Of a stretch of DNA of 64,000 bases, positions 50,754-62,938 are shown in pieces. Source of the DNA: Amoebidium appalachense (taxonomy: Eukaryota; Ichthyosporea). The translations under genes were made by a program, and so were the position numbers. Position 1 is the first letter of the stretch, and each line of letters begins with the position of its first letter. The DNA lies in assembly GCA_963693365.1 (NCBI GenBank), contig CAVNZM010000017.1, positions 5,518,001-5,582,000 of the forward strand, given 5' to 3'. Under the pieces are notes generated by a model. It saw nothing but the letters and a program-made list of their open reading frames with translations, was not told the DNA's origin and searched no databases.

Positions 50754-53339
50754 GAGAGGCGATAAACAACCTTCAGCGAGAATTCTTGTGTGTGCCGAGC
50801 TGCTGGACAGAACAGAGCAAGGACGGTGGAATAGAGTTGTGCACGTCTATGAGCACTTCTTCATTTGCCAAAACGTAAATTCATGCAGCATTCTTCTGTG
50901 ATTTCATTTTCGTGGCGAAGATTGTTGCAGAGTGTGCGTGCGAATAATTCGCTAAGCCTTCGTCTCTGTGCTTGGCTTTTCTGTAGAAGTAGTATTTTCC
51001 TTTTTGGGAATTTTTCCTTTTTAGGATACTCCCGCAGATTCGTTTTCAATTGCGAGTAATTTGGTTGTGTGGATGAATGATCATACCAAACATTCGATAA
51101 TGAATATAACTCGAGCCTTAGGTCACTTCGTAGCTCAGGTAGTGGTGGATAGCTTCAAGGCTTAGCCGCTGCTCCTTATCCCGGTTCTACCTTAAGACTG
51201 TAAGGCGAGTCACCATGGCCGGAAAAGCCACTTCTTTCATGAACAAAGAGCACTTCTTTCCTTTCAGCTTTAACCCTGCATCATCGGAGCTGGGAAAAAC
51301 AGAATAAAAATGCCCAAGTGTTCTTCGTTGGGCGACATAAAGAAATATATCACCCGTCAGAACCAGTAAAAGCCCGGTTCATAATTCATAAGAAGAGGGT
51401 AGGCAAAGCAAGCCTCCTTCAGAAAACACATGCTTCCATTCGTGAGCAGTTTTCGTATCCCATTTGCCAGCCATTTTCGTTGAGCAGGGGGATTCCAGGC
51501 ATAATACATTCTTCTGGAGGCTTGGCCTAAAAAGAAAAGTCGTCGGAGTCGCCCTTTCTTTTGTAAGCAACTTCGTGAGCGCGCTTCGTGTTTTCATATC
51601 CTCCAGTGCAGGTCTGGATGGTGCCCCATCCTCTGCTTCATTTGTAGGTGGCCCTACTGTAGGTTCTGTTCGTTGTGTGGAATACCAAAACCATTCGTAT
51701 TCGTGGAACTGCTTTGTGCTGTGCTTTCTTTCGTGTTGGTGTTCAGTTACCCCGTTCACACACCCTACTTCTTACATACATTAGATGTAAGTAGCTGCCT
51801 GGTGAGTGTGTGGTTCGTGTTCGTGGCATTCTTCTGTTCCTTCGTGAGAAGAATATTCGTTTTAGCAGAGGTGCCCAATAAGGCAGCTTGTGGGGTTGTC
51901 TCCCGCATGTGCCCATTGGTGGGGTATGCACGTGCTAAATTGTTACAGTGTCATCATATTGCAAGGGAATAACATGGTCACCTCCGTACCAGGGCCTACT
52001 AGTAGTAGGTACACATGATGGTCCGATGTGTTAGTCAACAACACCTTGCATTCGTATTCGTATTTGTCTTCCACGTCACTTTCTTCAGTAGTGAAGGAGG
52101 GTATTCGTAATTCGAAACTGAAAGGCTTCCAGCCAAAATACTGACACTGTATGATGGGGTTGTGAGGGAGCGGTGCCCATACCACATTCTTTTGTTCTGG
52201 TGGGGGTGTGCCGGCAGCTAGTGCAAGGCTTGACAGTGTAATTGGTATGTTACACCGTATTGCCACAGACGGGCATTCACCTTAAAATTCGTACCCAACA
52301 CCTTCTTTGTTTTTCACATGCATGAACAAAAGTTCTGCATCGACTTTATTACATGCCTTTTGTGCACCAAGAGTGCAAATTCGTTAGGGCGTGGCACCAG
52401 GAAGGGCCGCCATACATGAGTCAGGCATATGTTCGTAATGTGTTTAGGCATGCCAGCATACATTCATGCGCATGTTGTGCATCCTGGGCGCTAAACTATG
52501 GGGCATGCTGTATTCGAGAACAGCAAGGGATTCGAAGCATGCATGCAACACTACTTTCATAAGATCTTAGGTCCTACATGCTATAGCAACAGCGACTATC
52601 TTCTTCGTTAAGTGCATTTGTGCTGAAAGTGGCCGTGCATCTGGCTTGCGAGTGTGGACGTGCATGCGGTGGCATGGACACGATGGCAGTGTGCAATAGG
52701 GCAATGCACGCAAGGGCAACGGTTTTATTTTCTTCCTAACATAGAGGGGGCTGTGTGCATTGCAACCCAAGCAGTGTTGTGCATTCGTCCTTTCATTTTC
52801 GTATTTCCAGTTCATTTTGCTTTCGTTTTTCGTTTTTTGTCGTTTGATAACTTCGTTACTTCGTTTTGTTTTCGTGTTGCATTCATTTCGTATTTCCTCT
52901 ATGCAATCGTTTGTCGTTAATTCTTTATTTCAATGCGTATTCGTGATGGTTCGTTTTTCGTTGGTTCATTGCTTCGTTAGCAATTCTTTATTCGTTTGTT
53001 CGTGTATTCGTTGTTTCGTTGTGTATTCGTTTTTCTTCACATTTTTGATGTGTCGTAGCAAAAGAAGTTTTACATGCTTTCAATTCTTTCCGTGTAGGTG
53101 GGCTGGCCACTTCAAACTTGTAGGTGTATATATTCTAAGCCGGACAAGGAAAGATGTGCCTATCATCGGGGTAAAAAGGATTGTGATCGGCCATGGGAGA
53201 TTCTTGAGCTGATTGAAAGATGTGAGATTCTTGAACTGATTGAAAGATGTGAGATTCGAAGGATGCGAGATTCTTGAACTGCGCGGTCGCCAATGTAAAC
53301 AGTTGGCAATGTATAACAGTGTCCTGCCGCGGTCGCCAA

Positions 53340-53819
53340 TGTCAACAGTTGGACTAGTTAGGATAAGGCAGAGTACAACTGAATCAAAATAAAGACAGAG
53401 AACGGGTAGAAAGGCACACGCGGCCAGGTTGCTTTTACTATGGGCCGACTCAGTCTGTCTCAGACTTCACTGATGTGATCCCCGTACTGGGACGGCTTTC
53501 TTATATAGCCCCCAGGTTTCGGATCAAGGCCCAGGATTGGTTCATCCGCGGCCAGCGCGGGTGGCAACATGCCATTTGTGATTCTGGTGCGGTCCGAGCC
53601 AGTCAGACCTTTGTCCTATTTATGCAAACCTCTTATTGGTTCACTTCGTTTATGTGGTATGCAGCTGAAGAACCATATATGGTTCAATTCTTAGGTCAGA
53701 GTGAGTCCTATTGGTGCGGACATAATATTTATGTGATATTCATGACAAAGCACGAATCGTGTGCTAGTAGATCACATTCTTTAGTAAACATGTACAGTTC
53801 ATGTGTACAGTTGTTTACA
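53340..53819 (-). repeat. 5' LTR of the retrotransposon with promoter
   Basis: In the minus sense three CCAAT boxes (53,714-53,710; 53,639-53,635; 53,540-53,536) lead to a CTATATAA TATA motif (53,508-53,501). This puts transcription start near 53,475 and leaves R-U5 of about 135 bp before the primer-binding site. The arrangement agrees with the orientation given by the primer-binding site and polypurine tract. Confidence 0.85.
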
Positions 53820-53879
53820 CATAGTTAGGCAGGCAAGGACAACCGCCGCGACCGTGGCAGAGTTGCAACGGAAGAGCAT
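53820..53879 (-). pseudogene. severed signal-peptide start of gene A
   Basis: ATG at 53,879 opens MLFRCNSATVAAVVLACLTM, nearly identical to the leader of module B, and ends exactly at the target duplication of the LTR element. In the intact paralog this continues without a gap into A-H-A-Q-N. Here 3.6 kb intervene before the reading frame resumes at 50,213, so translation from this ATG would enter the LTR. Confidence 0.8.
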
Positions 53880-53920
53880 TATTGCGAGTGAATTGGTCGG
53901 ACCTCATGGTCACTCATGGG

Positions 53921-54155
<235 letters not shown>

Positions 54156-54378
54156 CCTTGAAACTGTTTGGGGATTCCTCGAAGTGGCCACAGCATGAGG
54201 AGGGACCCCTAAGCTTCGGTGACACCAAAATAGACTTCATTTCAGTTAGATTGTGATGCCGCAACTCCGAATCGCCTCACGCTAAACTAAATACACCGTG
54301 ATCCATATGCATGAAAACCGCCGGTCTTGTGTAACAATCAGGGGTGTATATATTAACATCGTGTTGTATATAACTCAC

Positions 54379-55295
54379 ATTTTCAACCTTGCACGTCCCA
54401 TTCTTCAGCTTGCCGAGGTAGTCCAAGACAACAGCGTCGACGGCTGTTGCATTGACGCATCCACCCTCGCCGAAGACTGGTTTCTTGCATAAGGTGCATT
54501 CAAGGCTTTCTTTCAACGCCCAGGATCCAACACTACACGTCGACTGACACATGCTCTGCGAAAACTGCAATGGAAAAAACTCATTATGAGTGAAAAAGCT
54601 GAGATGTACCAAACTTTTAAGGACTTACAGTACCGTGAAAAGTACTAAGTTGATCATGAGGTACATTCTGCTGGGGAACCCAACCAATTGATTTTATTTT
54701 TAGTCTCTATGGTGCTTCATAGAGTAAGAAAACCCCTGATGATAATCATCACCCGACATATCTATGTGCTTGATCATAATATACCGAGCAAAACCCCCAT
54801 ACCTTAGACTGTTATCTCAGGCTTTGCCTCGACTGTACAACGTAAACCCCCTATGTTGTCTCACTGATGCATCATGACTCGAAACCGAAGAATCATCGGA
54901 TGTGTCATCCTGACTCGGTGCCTCTTAGGCTCAATGGAGTGGCTAAATTTATGCGTGACGTGAACCGCAAGCATGTATTTATGGGATGAGACGATTATTC
55001 ATTTAGAGGGTCTTACCTTGTCCACCAGGCCACAAACTTTGTTTGAAAATTGCAACAGCTCGTCGTAGGTGCAGAACCCATCTGCCTCGCACACCTTTGC
55101 CGCAATGCACGTGTCATACACCAAGAAATCCGCCGTTGGGTCGCACATGGTCTTGAGCTTGTCCGCACACTTGCTTCTGATGCCGTCATTATTAGAGACC
55201 GGACCTGTGCCCGTGCTTATGTTCTGCGCATGGGCCATAGTTAGGCAGGCAAGGACAACTGCCGCGACGGTGGCGGAGTTGGGACGGAAGAGCAT
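54379..55295 (-). CDS. cysteine-rich module B (exons 1 and 2)
   Basis: Exon 1 (55,295-55,017, 93 codons) encodes a signal peptide ending in AHAQ, then the first cysteine domain (KCADKLKTMCDPTADF, YDTCIAAKVCEADGFCTYDEL), and ends AAG|GTAAGA. Exon 2 (54,564-54,379, 62 codons) follows CATTGCAG and encodes the second domain (MCQSTC, LECTLCKKPVFGEGGC, YLGKLKNGTC), then meets GTGAGT. Both junctions are phase 0. No copies of exons 3-4 lie before gene A begins. Module B is either an alternative 5' module for the shared 3' exons of gene A, or a two-exon gene that reads through the donor to a TGA 33 codons on. It looks intact. Confidence 0.7.
54701..54865 (-). repeat. dispersed repeat, copy in intron 1 of module B
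   Basis: In minus orientation it reads GGGGGTTTACGTTGTACAG, TCGAGGCAAAG, GGTATGGGGG, GATCAAGCACATAG, GTCGGGTGATGA. This is the same element as at 43,247 and 57,541. Since it sits in the intron shared by modules B and C it may be ancestral intron sequence, with the other two copies being dispersed pieces. Confidence 0.75.
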
Positions 55296-55337
55296 TGTTG
55301 CGAGAAAATCGGATGGACCTGGTCACTATTTTGCTAC

Positions 55338-55339
<2 letters not shown>

Positions 55340-55427
<88 letters not shown>
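55340..55427 (+). repeat. (TG)n microsatellite, 44 units, before the module B start
   Basis: It lies 45 bp upstream of the module B start codon in minus sense, in the same position as the 114-unit tract before gene A. The flank GATTTGAAACTGCTTGGGGAT on the far side is also shared. Confidence 0.95.
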
Positions 55428-55428
<1 letters not shown>

Positions 55429-55659
55429 TTTGAAACTGCTTGGGGATTTCTCGAAGTGGCCACAGCATGATGATGGCAACCCTAAGCTTCATTGACACCG
55501 AAATAGACTTCATTTCACTTGAATTGTGATGTAAGAACTCCGAATCGCCTCAGGCTAAACCAAATACACCGTGATCTGTATGCTTGAAAACCACCGGTCT
55601 TGGGTAACAATCAGGGGTGTCACATAGTATATGGTATTGTCTTAATAAATATTACTCAC

Positions 55660-56560
55660 ACTTTCAGCCTTGCACGTTCCGTCCTTCAGCTTGCCAAGGT
55701 GGCCCAAGACAACAGCGTCAACGACTGTTGCATTGGCGCATCCACTCTCGTCGAAGACTGCTTTCTTGCACCTGGTGCAGTCAAGGTTTACTTTTCCTGT
55801 CACCCGGGATCGAAAACTGCACATCACCTGACACTTGCTCTCCGAATACTGCAACGGGAACAAACTCATAATCAATGATAAAGCTGAGGTGTACCAAAGG
55901 ACTTATAGTACCGTGAAAACCTTAGTTGAGGAAGTTGTACTGGGGAACCCAACAAATTGATTTCTAGTAGCTAGTATGGTGCTTCATAGAGTAAGATTTA
56001 AACCCTGATGATAATCATCGCCCGACGTATCCATGTACTTGATCATGATACACCGCTGAGGAGACATTCCAAGCAAAAACCCCCTTACCTAAGACTGATA
56101 TCTCTTTGCCTCGACTGTACAGCGTAAACCCCCTATGTTGTATCAGTGCTGCGGCATGCATCATGACTCGAAACCGAAGAATCGGGATGAAACCCGGTGC
56201 CTCTTAGGCTCAATGGAGTGGCTAAACCACATGCGTGACGTGAACCGCAATATGCATGTGTTTATGGGATAAGACGATTAATCATTTCAAGGGTCTTACC
56301 CTGTCCACCAAGCCGCAAACTTTGTTTGAAAATTGCAACAGCTCGTCGTAGATGCAGAACCCATTTGCCTCGCACACCTTTGCCGCAATGCACGTGTCAT
56401 ACACCATGAAATCCGCCGTTGGGTCGCACATGGTCTTGAGCTTGTCCGCACACTTCCTGCTGATGCCGTCATTATTAGAGACCTGCGCATGGGCCATAGT
56501 TGCGCCGCAGGCAAGGACAACCGCCGCGACGGTGGCGAAGTTGAGACGGAAGACTGGCAT
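55660..56560 (-). CDS. cysteine-rich module C (exons 1 and 2)
   Basis: Exon 1 (56,560-56,300, 87 codons) starts MPVFRLNFATVAAVVLACG, a signal peptide, and continues with the first cysteine domain (KCADKLKTMCDPTADF, YDTCIAAKVCEANGFC); it ends AGG|GTAAGA. Exon 2 (55,848-55,660, 63 codons) follows GTTGCAG and carries CQVMC, LDCTRCKKAVFDESGC and HLGKLKDGTC, then a GTGAGT donor. Both junctions are phase 0. If the donor is not used, a stop follows five codons later. Module C is the outermost of the array and lacks the TG tract seen before A and B. Its reading frame is intact. Confidence 0.7.
55965..56140 (-). repeat. dispersed repeat, copy in intron 1 of module C
   Basis: Same order of words as the copy in module B (GGGGGTTTACGCTGTACAG, TCGAGGCAAAGAG, TCCTCAGCGGTGTATCATGA, GTCGGGCGATGA, CTATGAAGCACCAT), about 80 percent alike by eye. 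Confidence 0.75.
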
Positions 56561-57540
56561 TGTTGTGAGTCAATCGGCGGGAAGCTGTTTATGCGTACAC
56601 ATATGTACCGGACCGGTCTGCGTGGCGGATTAGGTTTGCTGGCGAAGAGAAGTTGATGTCTTCGTTAACACGACGGCCAGACAGCGAGAGGAAGGCGGCA
56701 TCCTTCGGACTCGCGCAGGTTGTGTGTCTGCTCTATTCGAAAGTTTGAAGGTTTTATGCATGTGATTCGATCCACACCTATGGTTGCAAAACAAAATGAC
56801 CCACGAATAAGAAAGCATAAGGAAATGCCGCGACCCGTCACTATATGCATGCGCAGCCTATTTTCCACTAACAAGTCAGGCACTGCCAGCCCTTTGTAAA
56901 AAAGTTTTTCTAATAGATTCTGATGATAGTAAGCACATGAGTAAGAAATAAAAAATATATTTGGAGAAATTAGTGATCATAAGGTAGCATGACTGGTCTC
57001 TTACGCAATCGTCGAATGTAACATCCACCAATTCCAGCCAATCAAATACTACTATGCACTTTCCACCAGGGCCAAAAACGAATTTCACACCCTGGCCCCA
57101 GCCCTCCCGCCCAAGTTGTGAAATTATTGGTTGATGGCCAGAAAAATATCCCCAAAGCCCGAAAAATGTCCTTATTACTTTTTAAGGTTAGGTCAACCAT
57201 TATTTAATTAGCAGGGCCAAATAGGCGCAAATTCACCTAAAAACGGTTGTTATCTCTATTAGGGCGTATCAGGTTCGTGGAAAGTTGCCAAAATGGCCTA
57301 ATAGAAGATGCAAGGCGAAAACATATTTCACAACCTGCCAGGGTGTACAACCTTCAGCCAATCAACCATGTGAATTCATCAGGGTGCGGTAACTGCGGTT
57401 GCCCAGGTTTGGCCGCCTTGATCGTTTTACCTCAAACGGTATCGTATTGTCGGAAAGTCTTAAGCGTATTGATGGGGTGTTTTTCAAATTAGACTTGCAT
57501 AAACCCTAACAGTTTTGTAATTCTAGATACTAATATCGTA
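56561..57540. other. upstream flank of module C, no gene
   Basis: About 1 kb of normal-complexity DNA without homopolymers or microsatellites. It should hold the promoter of module C. No clear TATA box is visible, and the open frames are short and featureless. Confidence 0.45.
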
Positions 57541-57736
57541 TGGGGTTTACGCTGTTTACTCGAGGCAAAGAGAACCAGTCTCAGGTATGGGGGGGGGGGG
57601 TTTGCTCGGAATATCCCCTCAGCGGTATATCATGATCACGTACATAGATGTCGGGTGGTGACTATATATCAGGGTTTACTTTCTCTACGAGACACCATAA
57701 AGACTACAAGGAGAAATCAATTAGTTGGGGTTCCCC

Positions 57737-57737
<1 letters not shown>
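57541..57737 (+). repeat. dispersed repeat, copy 2, ending at the LINE tail
   Basis: It opens GGGGTTTACGCTGTTTACTC and matches the intron-1 copies in inverted orientation up to GTTGGGGTTCCCC, where the poly(T) of the LINE fragment begins. The LINE therefore appears to have inserted inside this repeat, or the repeat was cut at that point. Confidence 0.75.
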
Positions 57738-57781
<44 letters not shown>

Positions 57782-57813
57782 GGGCTCCCCTCGGGACACT
57801 CGGTATCAGCTGG

Positions 57814-57866
<53 letters not shown>

Positions 57867-59345
57867 TGTGTGTGTGTGCGCGTGCGCTATAATTTTGTAG
57901 TGATGTGTTTCTCAAGCCAATCAATACATCTAATAAACAGGTCGTAGTTACGCGTGTTTAGTATAAAATCAAGGATGTTGTAATTTACAGGTAGGCTATC
58001 TTTCTGGGTGTCTGTTGTGAATGTGACGTGTGTGTGTTGCGGTATTATGTGGTCTATCAAACTACATTTGGCGATACATGACCGGTTAAACTGGTGTGTG
58101 TGTGTGTTGTTTGGGCATGCAAATGATGCCACCTTATACTTATTAGATCTCCACTGTATAGCACGTGTACAGTAAAAGCGTGGTAATTGATCAATAATAC
58201 CATCAGCTAGAGAAAGACCAGTTCTACAGGAAGGTAATATGTATTTAGGTGTTATACACTTGCGAGTGCCATATTTGGCAATATGGTTGAGGCGGTCAGT
58301 ATATATAAAACGAGACATAAGGCTTAGTTTTTCAAGGTGTATGCTTTCATCGGGTCTAGTGTCGTTTGGTATCTTTTTCCATTTGTTATATTGCGTGATT
58401 ATCTTGTGATTGTGTACATGTTTAATAAGTAAGTGGCAGTCCAAAGTCACACACACACTATTGCGGGGTTTATTTGTATTTGTGCCCAGGGGAGAAGGGG
58501 AGAGAGAGGGGAGGAAAGAGGGGAGAGGTGAGGAGGGGACAGGTCGGATAGAGAAGAGAGGGTGGGAGGGCAAATACTTCTTTAAGCGGCTTATGTGCTT
58601 ATTGAATTTCAGCGCGAGATAGGATACTCTAGCAGCTATTGGGACCAGACCATATATCGAGAGCGTTACAGGCCCAGGTTTACAACAGTTGTTCGATAGA
58701 AAGGAGGCAACTTCTGCTTCAAGGAAATTTGCCAAGGGTTTAAGCGCTCTAGTTCTCTCTTTCTTGATCCAAGCGGCGAGAAGGGGTAAACCATATTCAC
58801 ATGCCGGGAAGACAAAAGTGCGAATAAATGTAAGTCTAATAGAAGGATGGAGGGGTGTGTCTTTAAAAATATTAGCCGAGAAGAAAGCTAACCGCTTACG
58901 AGCCAACTCTACCCTCTTTTCGACCATATGGGGAAACATAACACCAACAGAATCAACCGGAACACCAAGATATTTGTATTCTGGAACTATAGGTACAGGT
59001 TTAGATGATAATGTAAATGTGTGTAAATTGTTAGCTATATCAGGTACAAGAACACCACATTTGTCTATGTTAAGGATCATAAGGTTTGCCTTGCACCACT
59101 CTGACACTACATCGAACAATCTTTGCAGGCGTCTAGGGGTACGGGCAAGGAGGGACAGATCATCAGCATAGAGAAGTGCAGGCGGAAAGTTATTAATAGG
59201 GTCATCGTTTTCGGCGTAAATCTTGACAGCCAAATCATCTATAAATAGGTTAAACAAAAAGGGGCTAAGCAATGAGCCCTGCAAGAGACCTCTAGTACGA
59301 GCAAAACCATATGAAAGATGCCCATTAACCACAGCTCTACCATAG
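57738..59345 (-). mobile_element. 5'-truncated non-LTR (LINE-type) retrotransposon
   Basis: The minus strand reads a reverse-transcriptase fragment, a 3' UTR containing (CA)n and then a 40-base A tail (57,777-57,738), the signature of a target-primed LINE insertion. The left part of the element is missing: the frame opens in the middle of the reverse transcriptase and meets a stop at about 59,350. I could not find a target-site duplication around the two ends. Confidence 0.82.
57887..59332 (-). pseudogene. reverse transcriptase C-terminal half of a LINE
   Basis: The 481-codon frame begins just before the R-T-R-G-L-L-Q-G-S-L-L-S-P motif and includes FNLFIDDLA, then LLYADDLSLL with the catalytic Y-A-D-D (Asp57, Asp58 of the fragment), then WCKANLMILNIDKCGVL (thumb-side motif) and EYKYLGV. 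The C-terminal part has CRTGLSLADG...FYCTRAIQWR and a Cys/His cluster (FACPN-x3-HQFNRSCIAKC) that resembles the zinc-knuckle of fungal-type LINEs. The endonuclease and the N-terminal fingers with the first catalytic Asp are absent, so it is a dead fragment, but its frame is still open, suggesting a recent insertion. Confidence 0.85.
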
Positions 59346-60845
59346 GTTTATAAAACTATTACTTCACTAATAATATGGAGCCCTAAAAGAGAAAACAGGG
59401 CATCGTATTCTTCTTTTCAAGCGCAAGAAATACCAACAGATCACTTTTTTATGGAAATCATTCATTTTTCATACATAAAAACATGAAACTACACACTTGG
59501 AGCCTATATAATTGATACGAACGGTGAATACGGCACCCTACAGTGCTAACCGTATTGGTCCCTGTGCTTAATCGTATTTTGGGCCTCAAAAGATTCGTAA
59601 GGCAAACCCTGGAATTCATTACGTTTTCCTCAAAAGATTCGTAAGGCAAACCCTGGAATTCATTACGTTTTCACCCATCATATCGAACCATTGTTTAACT
59701 GAAGCATACCACTGAATAAACAAAATATTTACTCGAATACTTGCATACATCTGTCCCGCTGCCAGTATTATTTCTCAGACTGAGCAGTAGAGATTTCCCT
59801 TCACTCCCATAACTATAACATAAAGTAAGAGAAATAATCAAAAACCAGTATAATATTTATTTCTCCCTTTTGTTTTTGGAATCTAGCATGGCATACATTA
59901 TAATGGTCTTTGATCCTACAGCACCGTACTGTCCGCGATGGAGTCACAGGCTGTTGCGAACTTGCGAATTCCGAAGATATCGTGGAATGTGACTTATAAT
60001 TACTAGCCACGATCGGATAACGAAGAATACATGGCACATACAATAGTCACACGTGAGAATATATGGCACATAGTCACACGTGAGGCGTTTTTATTGTTTT
60101 AAATGTTTTTCTGTTTATATTACATTTGCTGTGAGTCCATTCATACTACGAAATGGTCAAGCCACGGTGTAGATGTCATAGCTGGTCGGTGCCATGGTAT
60201 CGTGGCCCGGGGATAAAAAAAGCCTTTGGGTGACACAACTTCGCATGCTCACGGCCTTGAATATAACCGCTCGAGGACGTCAAACAAAGTTTTCCGAAAG
60301 TTTTGCGTATAAACTTTTTATTTCCTGTGTTAAATTTGCCTTCTAAACTCATCTGCCGTTATTTGGACTGTAACTTGAACACCCTTTTTCGCCTTTCATG
60401 GTAGCAATATTCTATTTCTGTATGCACTGTCTACATGTCAGGTGTCACGAAATACTATTTGAGCCACTGTGTATTTGAAAACACTCGATCGATTGGTTGA
60501 TTTTAGCATTGCCTCTCTTTGCAATTGCATACTATATTCCTACTTTTTTTATTGTTTTATAAAAACATATGTATTACCAACTTCACCAACATCGAAATTC
60601 GTCTCTTCACGAATTAACGGCCAACAACGTCCAGATCATTACAATTTCTCTAAAGCAGTCAATTTACTTCACCTCGTAGATGACTGGCACTGACAGACCC
60701 CTACATAATGCATTTGTGCAGGGGGGTGACTAAAACTAAGATAATTTGAGAAAAATGCCAATCCCCCCCCCCCCCCCCCCCTCAAAAAAAAAAAAAATAA
60801 GATATATAGGGTCTACCAAACCTGGTGCATCTTTTTTTTTTTTTT

Positions 60846-60876
<31 letters not shown>

Positions 60877-61023
60877 GGGGGGTTGATGATGATGATGGTG
60901 CACAGAACAAGCGGCACTGATCATGACCATGTTTTGTCGGCTACTAGAAGGATATTATGCATTGCTAACGCTATACCACGCTCACCGCCCTGGTTGTTTT
61001 CACTATTAACTGAGTGTTCCAAG

Positions 61024-61069
<46 letters not shown>

Positions 61070-61159
61070 GGACTTGGGGGGAGTTGGAGTTGAAGGGTGG
61101 GGGAGGCTGATCATCCGGATTCGAACCACAAACTGTTTTGAAAGGGGGTGTTGGGGGGG

Positions 61160-61193
<34 letters not shown>

Positions 61194-61303
61194 TTTTGCA
61201 GGAGTGGTGTTTGGAAGCTCAGGCTGAACAATAGTAATCTTATTGCCTTTCTCTAACTCTGGCTCTGGCTCTTTTCTTTCCTATTCTATCCCACGAAGTG
61301 TTT

Positions 61304-61342
<39 letters not shown>

Positions 61343-62636
61343 CTTGTATTAAGCAACCTTGAGTTCATGCGGATGAAATGATAAGGCAGGCAAATGTATT
61401 CACTGTATTCGAATTTTAGGATTCTCTGCAGACCCGACACATGTTAGTCATTATCTAGGAAAACCGTGTAGCCTACTGGAGTCACAGTGTTATATATAAT
61501 TATATAATTTACATATTCCTTGTATTGCATTGTCTGGCTAACGCTAGCAAAAAAGTGGTAGTACTAGTTGCGATTTTCTGACAGTGTGATATATAGCCAA
61601 TGATCGATCTTTTCCTCGTGATTTGATTGGCCCAGGCTAACACTATAGCTTTTGAACTTGGGCCAGCCTGACGGGTCTGCAGTCCAAATAATAAAATTTT
61701 AAATCAAATTAATATAGTAATATAATAATAAAAATGCCACTGCAGTTTACTCTCACAGTTTTCTCCTTTCTAGAATTGACTATTTAAATGCCTTTTAAGC
61801 GGCTTACTAAACGGACATTTTTCCACGGTCAATAAAATCGGTGAGCAGAACCTGAAACAGAGACTGAATCACGAAATATTCAAACATTGAAAGACACTCG
61901 CATGAAACCTTACTAAATTTGGTAGGTGTGCATTGGCCTCAAGTTGCCCCACCGCGCGCGCACACACACGCACACACTTCAACACGTAGTTTATTCAAAC
62001 GTATCAGGTCCTGAACAAACATATACCACACACGCACACGAGGTGACCAAACTTTGACCAGCGATGAGCACCCGAAATATGCATGCTGCGATATTGCTGA
62101 TATATCAACCACACCACACCCACGTACATTAACCCACCACACAGAGTCTACGCGGACCGTACTCAGAACGGTGACTGCCGCACGATGATCTTGCCCCCAA
62201 TCTTTCATAATTTAGAAATACTGTCCGTTACGTGTGTGTGTGTGTGTGTGTCTGTGTTGTGTGTGTGGGTGTGTGCGTGCGGGCATGATGCATGTGCATT
62301 TACTTGTGTAAATAACATGTTAAATAAGCACTGCGAGGGAGGGAGGCCCCGCGGGGGGGGGGGGGGGGGGGGGGGGGGGGAAGGAGGGGGAGAGAGAGAG
62401 AGGGGGGGGGGAGGGGGGAGGGGGGGAGGGGAGGGGGAGGTGAGTGGGGCGGGTGGGGTTAATGGGGGGGGGGGGGGGGGGGCGTTACTAATGTTAATTA
62501 AAGAGCATCTAGTACACATTTGCCGCAGCCTCACAAAGCAGACCATGCCAAGAATGATACAAAGAGCATGCATCCGGCAGAAGAAGGGCATCTGATTCAG
62601 CATGAAGGGGTGGGAAGTGTGTACGTGCGCGTGCGC

Positions 62637-62688
<52 letters not shown>

Positions 62689-62705
62689 CGGTGTGTGGTG
62701 TGTGT

Positions 62706-62736
<31 letters not shown>

Positions 62737-62907
62737 GGGGGGGGGGGGGGGACAGACATGCATCAGCGGCCAAAACGGTAGCTATTCCTCCAGAAAAAAA
62801 AGAAGAAAAAAAAAGTAAAAAAATCAACGATCAACCTTTGGTGGGTGGAAAAGAAACTTGGCCATAATCTTGCGCAGGCGCACGAGGGAGAGGGAGGAAA
62901 AGGGGGG

Positions 62908-62938
<31 letters not shown>

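Larger units (their letters stand above)
50219..53819 (-). mobile_element. non-autonomous LTR retrotransposon, recently inserted
   Basis: The two 480-bp LTRs differ visibly at one base, begin TGTAAACA (minus sense) and end TG(T/A)CA-type, and are flanked by CATAG at 50,214-50,218 and 53,820-53,824. Orientation is minus: a primer-binding site TGGCGACCGCGGCAGGAC lies one base inside the right-hand LTR (53,338-53,321), and a polypurine tract AAGGGGGGGAG abuts the left-hand LTR (50,709-50,699). The interior of 2.64 kb has no reverse transcriptase, integrase or protease motif; its longest sense frames are 126 and 107 codons without recognised domains. It must be mobilised in trans, like TRIM/LARD elements. 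It splits the signal-peptide part of exon 1 of gene A. Confidence 0.9.
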
